From contig NZ_BMVP01000014.1 of the NCBI RefSeq assembly GCF_014650775.1, forward strand, positions 1 to 64,000: a stretch of 64,000 bases of DNA. The letters are read 5' to 3'. This DNA is from Streptomyces cirratus. GTDB lineage: Bacteria; Actinomycetota; Actinomycetes; Streptomycetales; Streptomycetaceae. The notes beneath the pieces are model-generated. The model was not told the DNA's origin, searched no databases, and saw only the letters and a list, made by a program, of their open reading frames with translations. Of the stretch, positions 37,131 to 45,761 are shown piece after piece. The position numbers and the translations under genes were made by a program. Within the stretch, counting starts at the first letter, position 1. Each line of letters opens with the position of its first letter.

Positions 37131-37628
37131 CTACGCCTCCTCTTCCTTCTTGTCCTTGCGGTTGAACTCGATCTCGACACGCGCCTTGGCGATGTCGGTG
37201 AATGCGATGCGGCGGGCGGTCGCCTTGCGGCCCTTCACGCCCGGAACTTCCAGGTCGATGCCCTCGTCGTCCACGTCGAGGATGCGGGCGACCAGTTCGC
37301 CGCCCTCCGCCAACTGGAACTTCACGAGGCGTCCGGTCGCCCGGACGTAGTGACGGTGCTCGGTCAACGGACGGTCGGCGCCCGGAGAGCTCACTTCGAG
37401 GACGTACTCGTCCTCGCCCATCACGTCGGATTCGTCGAGCAGATCGGAGACCTCACGGCTCAGCTCGGCACAGGCATCCAGTTCCACGCCCTCGTCGGAA
37501 TCGACGATGACCCTCAGCATCCGTCGCTTGCCCGCCTTCGACAGCTCGATGTCCTCGAGGTCCAGGCCCTTGGCGGCGACGAGCGGCTCCAGCAGTCCGC
37601 GCAGCCTGTCGCTCTGGGTGGTGCTCAT
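37131..37628 (-). CDS. rimP: ribosome maturation factor RimP
   Basis: A 165-residue RimP required for 30S maturation. The N-terminal domain shows RLRGLLEPLVAAKGLDLEDIEL and VSDLLDE; the central YVLEVSSPGADRPL motif is diagnostic. The ATG at 37628 has GAGGAG upstream. It is the first gene of the rimP-nusA-ylxR-infB string, so the operon promoter should lie in the 160 bases shared with the divergent lipoprotein gene. Confidence 0.95.
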   Translation of the reverse strand: MSTTQSDRLRGLLEPLVAAKGLDLEDIELSKAGKRRMLRVIVDSDEGVELDACAELSREVSDLLDESDVMGEDEYVLEVSSPGADRPLTEHRHYVRATGRLVKFQLAEGGELVARILDVDDEGIDLEVPGVKGRKATARRIAFTDIAKARVEIEFNRKDKKEEEA

Positions 37629-37787
37629 CCGGGTGACTCCTCGGCCGCGTCTGCTGTTGTGGTTTTCCGTCGCGTGTCAGGTCAAAGGGTATCCGGTCGC
37701 GGAGGGTGTTGCCGTCCGCGCGCCCGGCGGGGGCCCCGGGTACGGTGATCACACCCTGCCCCGCCAGCACCTCCGGAGGTCGTCGCC

Positions 37788-38366
37788 GTGCCCTGGACCA
37801 TGCCTTCGATGCCCGCAGTGCCTCGCGGGCCCTCACGACGGAGCGTGCTCGCCGGAGCCGCCGGGGCGGCCGGCGCCGTGCTGCTCACCGGCTGCACGGG
37901 CGAGAGCGGCGCGAACCCCGGGGACAACGGGATCGCACTCGAACGGCGGATGCGCGAGGGCGCCGTACGGGACACCGAGCGGCTGCTGGAACGTTACGAC
38001 GCCACCACCGCCGCCCACCCGGACCTGGCCGGGCGGCTCGCACCGCTGCGCGCGGCCGTCGCGGCGCACAGCGCGGCGCTGGCAGGCCCCGCGGCCGCCC
38101 AGCCGCCCGGGGCCGCCGGCCCCTCCGCCTCGTCGTCGGGCTCCGCCCCCGCGGCCGGGACGCCCGCGCCGCGCTCCGCGCCCGTACCGGCGACCGCGGC
38201 CGAGGCGCTGACCGAGCTCGCGGACACCGAGCGGAGCCTGTCCGAGGCGCGAACCATCACCCTGGCCGGCGCGCCCGGGGAGCTGGCCCGCCTGCTGGCC
38301 TCGGTGGCGGCCTGCGGAGCCGTCCACGCGTACCTGCTGACCGCGACCCCCGGAGCCGCCCCGTGA
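37788..38366 (+). CDS. Tat-type lipoprotein, unknown function
   Basis: A 192-residue exported protein. The N-terminal SRRSVLAGAAG fits a twin-arginine signal, and LLTGC is a lipobox, so it is predicted to be a lipid-anchored protein folded before export. The mature part has two helical segments (about residues 50-95 and 135-190) joined by a Pro/Ser/Ala-rich linker. GTG 37788 has GGAGG eight bases upstream. It overlaps the following gene by GTGA, and both may form a helical bundle unit. Confidence 0.8.
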   Translation: MPWTMPSMPAVPRGPSRRSVLAGAAGAAGAVLLTGCTGESGANPGDNGIALERRMREGAVRDTERLLERYDATTAAHPDLAGRLAPLRAAVAAHSAALAGPAAAQPPGAAGPSASSSGSAPAAGTPAPRSAPVPATAAEALTELADTERSLSEARTITLAGAPGELARLLASVAACGAVHAYLLTATPGAAP

Positions 38367-38821
38367 AGCCCTCGCCCTCCCCCGCGAGCCGCCCGCTGGA
38401 GGCCGCGCAGTCGGCTCTGGCCGCCGAGCACGCCGCCGCGTACGGCTACGGGGTGATCGGCGCGCGCACCTCGCCGGAGCGGGCGGCGGAAGCCCGCGAG
38501 GCGTACGGGAACCACCTCGCGCGGCGCGACTCCCTGACCCGGACGGTGCGGGAGATGGGCGGATCTCCCCGGGCGGCGGAGGCCGCGTACGCCCTGCCGT
38601 ACGAGGTGCGCGGCCCGGCCGACGCCGAGCGGCTGGCCGCCGAGATCGAGGAGCGCGTCGCGGGCGCGTACTCCGACCTGGTCCGGGCCGCGGAAGGCCC
38701 GCTGCGCCGTGAGGCGGCCGACGCACTGAGCGCCGCCGCGGTGCGGGCGGCACGGTGGCGCGGCGGCGGCGTAGCCTTCCCTGGGCTCGCCGAACGCGCG
38801 GACCGCGCCCAGACCGGCTGA
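38363..38821 (+). CDS. DUF4439 ferritin-like domain protein
   Basis: A 152-residue protein matching the ferritin-like DUF4439 pattern: four helices beginning LEAAQSALAAEHAAAYGYGVIGAR, with Glu/His spaced as in diiron bundles (E-H-A-A-A-Y-G). Later helices are RRDSLTRTVREMGG and AEIEERVAGAYSDLV. No signal peptide is seen, so it is cytoplasmic although its coupled neighbour is exported. The start is GTG 38363, overlapping the upstream stop. Metal binding is plausible but not shown. Confidence 0.82.
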   Translation: MKPSPSPASRPLEAAQSALAAEHAAAYGYGVIGARTSPERAAEAREAYGNHLARRDSLTRTVREMGGSPRAAEAAYALPYEVRGPADAERLAAEIEERVAGAYSDLVRAAEGPLRREAADALSAAAVRAARWRGGGVAFPGLAERADRAQTG

Positions 38822-38837
38822 AAGGGACTACGCACGC

Positions 38838-39740
38838 ATGGCTTTCGAACCGCCGCAGCGGCTCGTACGGGCGCTCGGCGAGACGCCGGATCCGGCGCGG
38901 GACGCCGACTGGCTGGAGCGGCTGCCCCGGCTCGCCGAGGAGGCGCTGGCCCGGCGTGAGGTGCTGGCCCAGCGGGTGCAGGCGCCCGGCGGGCGCAGCA
39001 GCCTCGTGGTCCTCGTGCGGTACTCCGACGGGACCCCGGCCGCTTTGAAACTGGCCCCGCCCGCCGCCCGGCCGGACCTGGAACTGGCGGCGCTCGCGCA
39101 CTGGGGCGGCTTCGGGGCGGTACGGGTCCTCGACTCCCGCCACCACGAGGAGGACGGGGGGCTGCTCCTGGAGCGGCTGCACCCGGAGGTGTCGCTGCGC
39201 TCGCTCCCGGAGGCGAAGGCGCTGCTGGAGGCCTGTGGCACCCTGCGCCGGCTGTGGGTGGCGCCGGGCGCCGGCCACGGCTGGGAGACGGTGGCGCAGC
39301 GCACGGCCCGCCAGGCGGAGGCGCTGCGCAAGGCCCCGCAGGAGGCGGAGGCGCTGGCGGCGCAGGCCCTGGCGATCCAGGAGGAGCTGACGGGCGCCCC
39401 GGCCGAGGAACTGCTGCTGCACGGCAACTTCCGGCAGGGCAAGGTGCTGGCGGGCGAGCGCGCGCCGTGGCTGACGGTGGGCCCGGATCCGCTGGTCGGG
39501 GAGCGGGCGTACGACCTGGCCCGACTGGTCCGGGACCGGCTGGAGGACCAGGTCGCCACCTCGGCGGGGGCCTCGGGTGCCCGGCGCCGGGTGAACAAGC
39601 TGGCGGACGCGCTGGACGTGGACCGGGACCGGCTGCGGGGCTGGACGGTGTTCCGGGCGGTGGAGTCCGGGAACCGGGCGCTGGCGGCCGGACGGCGGCG
39701 CGAAGCCGAGCTGTTGCTGGAATTCGCGGCCTGGTTGTAG
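38838..39740 (+). CDS. aminoglycoside-phosphotransferase-fold protein, probable pseudokinase
   Basis: A 300-residue protein with the APH/ChoK kinase layout. The ATP-binding lysine is likely in PAALKLAPPAA (about residue 68), and the C-lobe reads LLLHGNFRQGKVL and VGPDPLVGERAYDLARL. Active relatives have HGDLHxxN and IDPKPLVGDPAYDLA at these sites; here the catalytic Asp is Asn, the loop Asn is Lys, and the metal-binding Asp is Gly. It is therefore unlikely to phosphorylate anything. ATG 38838 has AAGGGAC upstream; it lies 16 bases after the ferritin-like gene. Confidence 0.8.
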   Translation: MAFEPPQRLVRALGETPDPARDADWLERLPRLAEEALARREVLAQRVQAPGGRSSLVVLVRYSDGTPAALKLAPPAARPDLELAALAHWGGFGAVRVLDSRHHEEDGGLLLERLHPEVSLRSLPEAKALLEACGTLRRLWVAPGAGHGWETVAQRTARQAEALRKAPQEAEALAAQALAIQEELTGAPAEELLLHGNFRQGKVLAGERAPWLTVGPDPLVGERAYDLARLVRDRLEDQVATSAGASGARRRVNKLADALDVDRDRLRGWTVFRAVESGNRALAAGRRREAELLLEFAAWL

Positions 39741-39782
39741 GGCATACCGTAGGTATCAGGATGTGTCCGCAGGGAGGCCGCC

Positions 39783-40763
39783 ATGGTCCAGGAACTGCTG
39801 ACAGCGATCATCGCGGCGGGCGTGGGCGCGTGCGCGGTCTCGGCCGCCGCCGCGCGGGTGGTGAGGCAGTACGAACGGGGCGTGGTGTTCCGCTTCGGCC
39901 GGCTGCGTGAGGGCGTCCGCGGCCCCGGCTTCACCATGATCGTCCCGGGTGTCGACCGGCTGCGCAAGGTGAACATGCAGATCGTGACGATGCCGGTTCC
40001 CGCGCAGGAGGGCATCACGCGGGACAACGTCACGGTGCGGGTGGACGCGGTCGTGTACTTCAAGGTCGTGGACGCGGCCAGCGCGATCATCGAGGTCGAG
40101 GACTACCGCTTCGCGGTCTCGCAGATGGCCCAGACCTCTTTGCGGTCGATCATCGGCAAGTCGGACCTGGACGATCTGCTGTCGAACCGGGAGCAGCTCA
40201 ACCAGGGCCTGGAGCTGATGATCGACAGCCCGGCGGTCGGGTGGGGCGTGCAGATCGACCGCGTGGAGATCAAGGACGTCTCCCTGCCGGAGACCATGAA
40301 GCGGTCGATGGCGCGCCAGGCGGAGGCGGACCGGGAGCGCCGGGCGCGGGTCATCAACGCGGACGCGGAGCTGCAGGCGTCGAAGAAGCTGGCCGAGGCG
40401 GCCGAGGTGATGTCGGAGCAGCCCGCGGCGCTGCAGCTGCGCCTGCTCCAGACGGTGGTGGCGGTGGCGGCGGAGAAGAACTCCACCCTGGTGCTGCCCT
40501 TCCCGGTGGAGCTGCTGCGCTTCCTCGAACGGGCCGCTCCGGCGCCACCGGACGCCACGGCTGCGCCCCCGCCGCCGACGGTGCGACACCCGGCTCCGCC
40601 GGACCCCACCCGCCCCGACGCCCCGCCGCCCCCGCCGGAGGCACCGGCTGCCGGGCCCGGCTCCGGCCGTGTGGACGGGTCAGGGGACCCGGACCTGAAC
40701 CCGGTCCTGCCTCCCGGCAACCCCGTGCCCCCGCCGTCGACACCGGACGAACCCGACACCTGA
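39783..40763 (+). CDS. slipin family (SPFH/band 7) membrane protein
   Basis: A 326-residue slipin/stomatin homologue. One N-terminal membrane helix (residues 3-25) is followed by the SPFH domain (QYERGVVFRFGRLREGVRGPGF, MPVPAQEGITRDNVTVRVDAVVYFKV) and a coiled-coil region with RQAEADRERRARVINADAE. The last 70 residues are an unusual Pro-rich tail. Slipins organise membrane protein assemblies and often pair with NfeD proteins; none is adjacent. GGGAGG precedes the ATG. Confidence 0.9.
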   Translation: MVQELLTAIIAAGVGACAVSAAAARVVRQYERGVVFRFGRLREGVRGPGFTMIVPGVDRLRKVNMQIVTMPVPAQEGITRDNVTVRVDAVVYFKVVDAASAIIEVEDYRFAVSQMAQTSLRSIIGKSDLDDLLSNREQLNQGLELMIDSPAVGWGVQIDRVEIKDVSLPETMKRSMARQAEADRERRARVINADAELQASKKLAEAAEVMSEQPAALQLRLLQTVVAVAAEKNSTLVLPFPVELLRFLERAAPAPPDATAAPPPPTVRHPAPPDPTRPDAPPPPPEAPAAGPGSGRVDGSGDPDLNPVLPPGNPVPPPSTPDEPDT

Positions 40764-40952
40764 CGGGACGGGACGCGCACGGTCGCCCCCGCCCGCCCGC
40801 GGAAGGCACACAGCCGACGGCGCCCGCCGGGCAACGCGCAGACCCGCAGGAGCCCCCGGCGGCCACCCCCGGGCCGCTCGCCGGGTCCGCTGAGGGCACC
40901 GGCTGCCGCGGCCGACGTCGGCCGGATCCGGGCCCGGTGCTGCCTCCCGGCA
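40640..40952 (+). repeat. degenerate duplication of the slipin 3' end
   Basis: Segment 40640-40719 of the slipin tail recurs in diverged form at 40894-40952, beyond the stop. Both blocks have GCACCGGCTGCCG followed by CCCGGTSCTGCCTCCCGGCA (40700-40719 and 40933-40952, 19 of 20 identical). The 232-base gap to proS otherwise shows no gene. Confidence 0.55.
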
Positions 40953-40995
40953 GGCCGGGCCCGCGCCGGGCGGCGCCGCGGGGCCGACGGGACGG

Positions 40996-42690
40996 TCAGA
41001 CCACGCGGGTCAGGGCTTCGGCGAGGGGGAGTTCCTCGCGGGTGCCGGTGGCGCGGTGCTGGAGTTCGACCACGCCGTCGGCGGAGCGGCGTCCCGCGAC
41101 CAGGATCCACGGCACGCCGATCAGCTCCGCGTCCGTGAGCTTGACGCCGGGCGACAGGCCGGGCCGGTCGTCCAGCAGGACGCGGTGGCCGGCCTCCGCC
41201 AGGGCCGTGGCCGCCGATTCGGCCAGCGCCAGCGGCACGGCCTTGCCCGCCGCCACCACGTGGACGTCGGCGGGGGCCGCCGAAGCGGGCCAGCACAGGC
41301 CCCGCTCGTCGGCCGTCTGCTCGGCCAGCGCGGCCACCACGCGCGAGACGCCGATCCCGTAGGAGCCCATCGTCACCCGGACCGGCTTGCCCTCACGGCC
41401 GAGCACGTCGAGCCCGAAGGCGTCGGCGTACTTGCGGCCCAGCTGGAAGATGTGCCCGATCTCGATCGCCCGGTCCAGGGCGAGTCCGCTGCCGCAGGCC
41501 GGGCAGGGGTCACCCGGCTCGACCACCACGACGTCGAGGTACCGGTCGACCTCGAAGTCCCGGCCGCAGACCACGTTCCGGGCGTGCGTGTCCGGCTTGT
41601 TGGCGCCCGTCACCCAGGAAGTCCCCGGCGCGACACGGGGGTCGGCCAGGTAGCGCACCTTCTCCAGGCCCTGCGGGCCCACGTAGCCGCGTACCAGGTC
41701 GGGGCGGTCCGCGAAGTCCTCCGCCGTCACCAACTCCACCACCGCCGGGGCGAGATGCTCGCCCAGCTTGCCCAGGTCCACCTCCCGGTCGCCCGGCACA
41801 CCGACGGCGACGATCTCACCGTCCACCTTGACGAGGAGGTTCTTGAGCGTGGCCGAGGCGGGCACCCCCAGGTGCGCCGCCAGCGTCTCGATGGTCGGCG
41901 TGTCGGGGGTGGGGATCTCCTCCAGCGGGCCGTGTTCCGCCTCCACCGGCGTCAGGGCGAAGGTCACCGCCTCGGTGTTGGCCGCGTAGTCGCAGGACGG
42001 GCAGTCCGCGAAGGTGTCCTCGCCCGCGCGGGCCGGCGCGAGGAACTCCTCGGACGCCGAGCCGCCCATCGCGCCGGAGACCGCCGAGACGATCCGGTGG
42101 TCCAGGCCGAGCCGCTCGAAGATCCGCTGGTAGGCGGCGCGGTGGAGGGCGTACGAGTGCGCGAGCCCCTCGTCGCTGACGTCGAAGGAGTACGAGTCCT
42201 TCATCTGGAACTCGCGGCCCCGCAGCACGCCGGAGCGCGGCCGGGCCTCGTCGCGGTACTTGGTCTGGATCTGGTAGAGCATGACCGGCAGGTCCTTGTA
42301 GGACGTGCACTGGTCCTTCACGAGCAGGGTGAAGATCTCCTCGTGGGTGGGCCCGAGCAGGTAGTCCGCGCCCTTGCGGTCCTTGAGCCGGAAGAGCAGG
42401 TCCCCGTACTCCGACCAGCGCCCGCTGACCTCGTACGGCTCCCTCGGCAGCAGCGCCGGCAGCAGCACCTCCTGGGCGCCGATCGCGTCCATCTCCTCGC
42501 GGACGATGCGGGAGACGTTCTCCAGGACCCGCTTGCCGAGCGGCAGCCAGGTCCACACCCCGGCGGAGCTCCGCCGGACGTACCCCGCGCGGACGAGGAG
42601 GCGGTGGCTCAGGGTCTCGGCGTCGGCCGGGTCCTCGCGGAGGGTCTTGGCCAGGAGGCGGGACATGCGCTGCACGTGTTGCGTTGACAT
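40996..42690 (-). CDS. proS: prolyl-tRNA synthetase (bacterial type, with editing domain)
   Basis: A 564-residue class II synthetase. Motif 2 and the ATP site are seen in GVLRGREFQMKDSYSF, motif 1 around GAQEVLLPALLPREPY, and LLGPTHEEIFTLLV is the proline family block. A YbaK-like editing insertion at about residues 235-385 (TPTIETLAAHLGVPASATLKNLL...) removes mischarged Ala. The anticodon domain carries VRVTMGSYGIGVSRVV. ATG 42690 and ATG 42666 (MSRLLAKTL) are both possible; the longer is kept. It stands alone in the operon sense. Confidence 0.95.
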   Translation of the reverse strand: MSTQHVQRMSRLLAKTLREDPADAETLSHRLLVRAGYVRRSSAGVWTWLPLGKRVLENVSRIVREEMDAIGAQEVLLPALLPREPYEVSGRWSEYGDLLFRLKDRKGADYLLGPTHEEIFTLLVKDQCTSYKDLPVMLYQIQTKYRDEARPRSGVLRGREFQMKDSYSFDVSDEGLAHSYALHRAAYQRIFERLGLDHRIVSAVSGAMGGSASEEFLAPARAGEDTFADCPSCDYAANTEAVTFALTPVEAEHGPLEEIPTPDTPTIETLAAHLGVPASATLKNLLVKVDGEIVAVGVPGDREVDLGKLGEHLAPAVVELVTAEDFADRPDLVRGYVGPQGLEKVRYLADPRVAPGTSWVTGANKPDTHARNVVCGRDFEVDRYLDVVVVEPGDPCPACGSGLALDRAIEIGHIFQLGRKYADAFGLDVLGREGKPVRVTMGSYGIGVSRVVAALAEQTADERGLCWPASAAPADVHVVAAGKAVPLALAESAATALAEAGHRVLLDDRPGLSPGVKLTDAELIGVPWILVAGRRSADGVVELQHRATGTREELPLAEALTRVV

Positions 42691-42723
42691 GGAGCGAGCC
42701 TACCGAGGCACCCTCCGGGTCCG

Positions 42724-43305
42724 TCATCGAATTCCGGGCCTGCGCAGCGGCAGCGGGGCGCCCATCACGGCGTACGGGAGGCTCGCGCTCGGGAAGTACA
42801 CGCGGCGGGCCAGGTCGGTGTAGCCGAGCGCGCGGTACAGGGCGCGGGCCGGACTGTCGGTGTCGATGGCGGACAGGATGGAGCGGGGCTCGGCGGCGGC
42901 GTCGGTGATCCGGGTGATCAGCTCCCGGCCGACGCCGTGGCCCTGGAACCCGGGGTGGACGTGCAGTTCGGTGATGACGAAGGAGCCGTCGAGCCAGCCC
43001 TCGTTGTCGCCGGCGCGCAGGTACGGCTCGACGACGGTGGACCACCAGTGGTCGCGGTCGTTCGGCATGCCGTAGACGAACCCGGCGAGCGCGCCGTCGT
43101 CGGTGTACGCGCCGAGCGCGCGGGCGCCCCGGCACGTCATGTGGCGCTGGACGATGTAGCGCCGGATGCCGACTTCCTCGTCGCTGAGCCCGAAGGCGAC
43201 GGCCTGCACGCGCAGGGCCTCGTCCACACGGCCGGCGAGGTCGAGGGGGCCGATGCGGAGTCCGGCGGGGTGGTCGGGGCCGTCGCCTTCGGGGGTGGGC
43301 AGCAT
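42724..43305 (-). CDS. GNAT family N-acetyltransferase
   Basis: A 193-residue GNAT protein. The acetyl-CoA loop is VHPGFQGHGVGRELI (R/QxxGxG/A type), preceded by the strand FVITELHV and followed by SPARALYRALGY. The substrate is unknown. ATG 43305 has AAGG about eight bases upstream. It lies between the other acetyltransferase gene and proS, all on the same strand. Confidence 0.87.
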   Translation of the reverse strand: MLPTPEGDGPDHPAGLRIGPLDLAGRVDEALRVQAVAFGLSDEEVGIRRYIVQRHMTCRGARALGAYTDDGALAGFVYGMPNDRDHWWSTVVEPYLRAGDNEGWLDGSFVITELHVHPGFQGHGVGRELITRITDAAAEPRSILSAIDTDSPARALYRALGYTDLARRVYFPSASLPYAVMGAPLPLRRPGIR

Positions 43306-43370
43306 GCGGTGACCTTACTCGGCGGTATCGGCGAGGGGTACGGGTCCGCCGCCGGGTCTTGTGGTCCCGC

Positions 43371-43418
43371 CCCCTTCGCGGAGCACCCTCCCGGCCCCTT
43401 CGCGGAGCACGCTCCCCG
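43371..43418. repeat. 24-bp tandem repeat, two copies
   Basis: CCCCTTCGCGGAGCACCCTC plus CCGG at 43371-43394 is followed directly by a near copy at 43395-43418 (two differences), between the two acetyltransferase genes. Confidence 0.75.
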
Positions 43419-43423
43419 ACGGG

Positions 43424-44269
43424 TCAGAAGAGCACGCTCATGAAGGCGCCGACCTCGCGGAAGCCCACGCGCCGGTAGGCCGCCCGCGCGGCGGTGTTGA
43501 AGTCGTTGACGTAGAGGCTGACCACGGGGGCCACGTCGCGCAGCGCGTACTCCACGACGGCGGCCATCCCCGCCTCCGAGTGCCCGCGCCCGCGGAACTC
43601 GGGGTCGACCCACACGCCCTGGATCTGGCAGGCGCGCGGGGTGGCCGCGCCGATCTCGGCCTTGAAGACGATCCTGCCGTTCTCGACGCGGGCGAAGGAG
43701 CGGCCGGTGCCGACGAGCTCGGCGACGCGGGCCTGGTAGAGCAGCCCGCCGTCCCCGGCCAGCGGGGAGATGCCGACCTCCTCGGTGAACATGGCCACGC
43801 AGGCGGGCATGATCAGGTCCATCTCGTCCTTGCGGACCCGGCGGACCAGGGGATCGGGCCGGACCTCGGCGGACGACTGTTCGGTGATCATCAGGGGCTG
43901 GTGGGAGCGGACGTCGCGGGCGGGTCCCCAGCTGGGTTCCAGCAGGCGCCACAGCAGCCGGGTGGCTTCGGCGGGCCCGACGATGGAGGAGCAGCGCCGG
44001 CCGGTGCGGCGGGCGCGGTCGGCGAAGGCCCGTACGGCGTCGGGGCCGGCGCAGACGGGGACGAGGTTGGCGCCCGCGTAGCACAGGGAGCGCAGGTCGC
44101 CGTCGCGGTACCAGCCCCACATCTCGCCGCCCAGGCGCCAGGGGTCGAGACCGGCGACCTGGACCCGGGAGGTGACGAAGGCGTTCTCGACCGGCTCGCG
44201 CCCGAGGACTTCGAGCGCGGAGTCGAGATCACTGGGTTCAAGGACCCGGGTGGTGGTCTGCGTCAACAC
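43424..44269 (-). CDS. DUF4081 domain GNAT family N-acetyltransferase
   Basis: A 281-residue two-part protein. The N-terminal DUF4081 half (about residues 10-140, REPVENAFVTSRVQVAGLDPWRLG) precedes a C-terminal GNAT domain with QIQGVWVDPEFRGRGHSEAG as acetyl-CoA loop and VSLYVNDFNTAARAAYRRVGF. This combination is typical of actinobacteria; the substrate is not established. GTG 44269 has GAGG eight bases upstream and gives the family length; the reading to 44341 is unsupported. Confidence 0.87.
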   Translation of the reverse strand: MLTQTTTRVLEPSDLDSALEVLGREPVENAFVTSRVQVAGLDPWRLGGEMWGWYRDGDLRSLCYAGANLVPVCAGPDAVRAFADRARRTGRRCSSIVGPAEATRLLWRLLEPSWGPARDVRSHQPLMITEQSSAEVRPDPLVRRVRKDEMDLIMPACVAMFTEEVGISPLAGDGGLLYQARVAELVGTGRSFARVENGRIVFKAEIGAATPRACQIQGVWVDPEFRGRGHSEAGMAAVVEYALRDVAPVVSLYVNDFNTAARAAYRRVGFREVGAFMSVLF

Positions 44270-44357
44270 TGGGGGCCTCACCGTGCAAGTCTGCTGATCT
44301 CCGCACTGTACCCGGCGCCGCAGGGGGATGCCCGGTCCCACAGGTCACGAAAAAGCG

Positions 44358-44392
44358 CCGTCCCCGCCCCCGGAACGCGGGGGCGGGGACGG
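44358..44392 (-). terminator. Rho-independent terminator of ispG
   Basis: CCGTCCCCGCCCCC and its complement form a perfect 14-bp stem with a 7-base loop. On the minus strand it is followed within a few bases by a TTTTT run, a full intrinsic terminator, less usual in this genome type. Confidence 0.88.
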
Positions 44393-44427
44393 GCACGCCG
44401 GGAAACCGGGAGGTGCCCCGGGCTGCC

Positions 44428-45585
44428 TCAGACGCCGATGGCGACGGTGGGCTCGCCGGAGGGGATGCCGTCCTTCTCCATCTGCTCGGCGATCTTCATG
44501 GCCTCTTCGATGAGGGTCTCCACGATCTTCGACTCGGGGACGGTCTTGATGACCTCGCCCTTGACGAAGATCTGGCCCTTGCCGTTGCCGGAGGCGACAC
44601 CAAGGTCGGCCTCGCGGGCCTCGCCGGGGCCGTTCACGACGCAGCCCATGACCGCGACGCGCAGCGGGACCTCCATGCCCTCCAGGCCCGCGGTGACCTC
44701 CTCGGCCAGCTTGTACACGTCGACCTGGGCGCGGCCGCAAGAGGGGCAGGAGACGATCTCCAGGCGGCGGGGCTTGAGGTTGAGCGACTCCAGGATCTGG
44801 ATCCCGACCTTGACCTCCTCGACCGGCGGCGCGGAGAGCGAGACTCGGATGGTGTCGCCGATGCCCTCGGAGAGCAGTGCACCGAAGGCGACGGCGGACT
44901 TGATGGTGCCCTGGAAGGCGGGGCCGGCCTCGGTGACGCCGAGGTGCAGCGGGTAGTCACAGGCCGCGGCCAGCTGGCGGTAGGCGTTGACCATGACGAC
45001 CGGGTCGTTGTGCTTGACGGAGATCTTGATGTCGCTGAAGCCGTGCTCCTCGAAGAGGGAGGCCTCCCACAGTGCGGACTCGACCAGCGCCTCGGGGGTG
45101 GCCTTGCCGTACTTCTTGAGCAGCCGGGCGTCGAGCGAGCCCGCGTTGACGCCGATCCGGATCGGGGTGCGGGTCTCGTTCGCGGCCCGCGCGATCTCCT
45201 TGACCTTGTCGTCGAACTGCTTGATGTTGCCGGGGTTGACGCGGACGGCCGCGCAGCCGGCGTCGATGGCCGCGAACACGTACTTCGGCTGGAAGTGGAT
45301 GTCGGCGATGACCGGGATCTGGGACTTCTTGGCGATCGTCGCGAGCGCGTCGGCGTCGTCCTGCGTGGGGCAGGCGACGCGGACGATGTTGCAGCCGGAG
45401 GCGGTCAGCTCGGCGATCTGCTGGAGCGTGGCGCCGATGTCGGAGGTGCGGGTCGTGGTCATGGACTGCACCGAGATGGGTGCGTCGCCGCCGACGGCCA
45501 CGGAGCCGACCTGGATCTTGCGGCTGACCCTGCGGTCGGCAAGCTTCGTCGGCACGGACGGCATTCCGAGAGAGATGGCAGTCAT
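44428..45585 (-). CDS. ispG: 4-hydroxy-3-methylbut-2-enyl-diphosphate synthase (flavodoxin type)
   Basis: A 385-residue IspG (GcpE) that makes HMBPP in the MEP isoprenoid pathway. The TIM-barrel part starts VGSVAVGGDAPISVQSMTTT. The 4Fe-4S ligands are the cysteines of SCPSCGRAQVD and MGCVVNGPGEA, with the bridging glutamate nearby. ATG 45585 gives the standard length, though its ribosome-binding site is weak. dxr, another MEP gene, is 1.5 kb upstream with rseP between; a hairpin at 45705-45733 may separate ispG from rseP. Confidence 0.95.
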   Translation of the reverse strand: MTAISLGMPSVPTKLADRRVSRKIQVGSVAVGGDAPISVQSMTTTRTSDIGATLQQIAELTASGCNIVRVACPTQDDADALATIAKKSQIPVIADIHFQPKYVFAAIDAGCAAVRVNPGNIKQFDDKVKEIARAANETRTPIRIGVNAGSLDARLLKKYGKATPEALVESALWEASLFEEHGFSDIKISVKHNDPVVMVNAYRQLAAACDYPLHLGVTEAGPAFQGTIKSAVAFGALLSEGIGDTIRVSLSAPPVEEVKVGIQILESLNLKPRRLEIVSCPSCGRAQVDVYKLAEEVTAGLEGMEVPLRVAVMGCVVNGPGEAREADLGVASGNGKGQIFVKGEVIKTVPESKIVETLIEEAMKIAEQMEKDGIPSGEPTVAIGV

Positions 45586-45704
45586 CTGCTGTGCAACCCC
45601 AAGGTGTGGTTCAAGGTCCCGAGATCGGCGGGCTCCAGGCTTCGAGATTACGCCAAGGCGCGGGTGACCCACGCATCGCAGGGGTCCGCGCCACCCGAAC
45701 GTAG

Positions 45705-45733
45705 GGAGCCGGGCACGATGCGTGCCCGGCTCC
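45705..45733 (-). terminator. hairpin after rseP
   Basis: GGAGCCGGGCACG / CGTGCCCGGCTCC, a 13-bp perfect stem with a 3-base loop, lies 29 bases past the rseP stop and 120 bases before ispG. Confidence 0.75.
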
Positions 45734-45761
45734 GTCCGTGTGCCCGCGCGACGGGCGCGAG

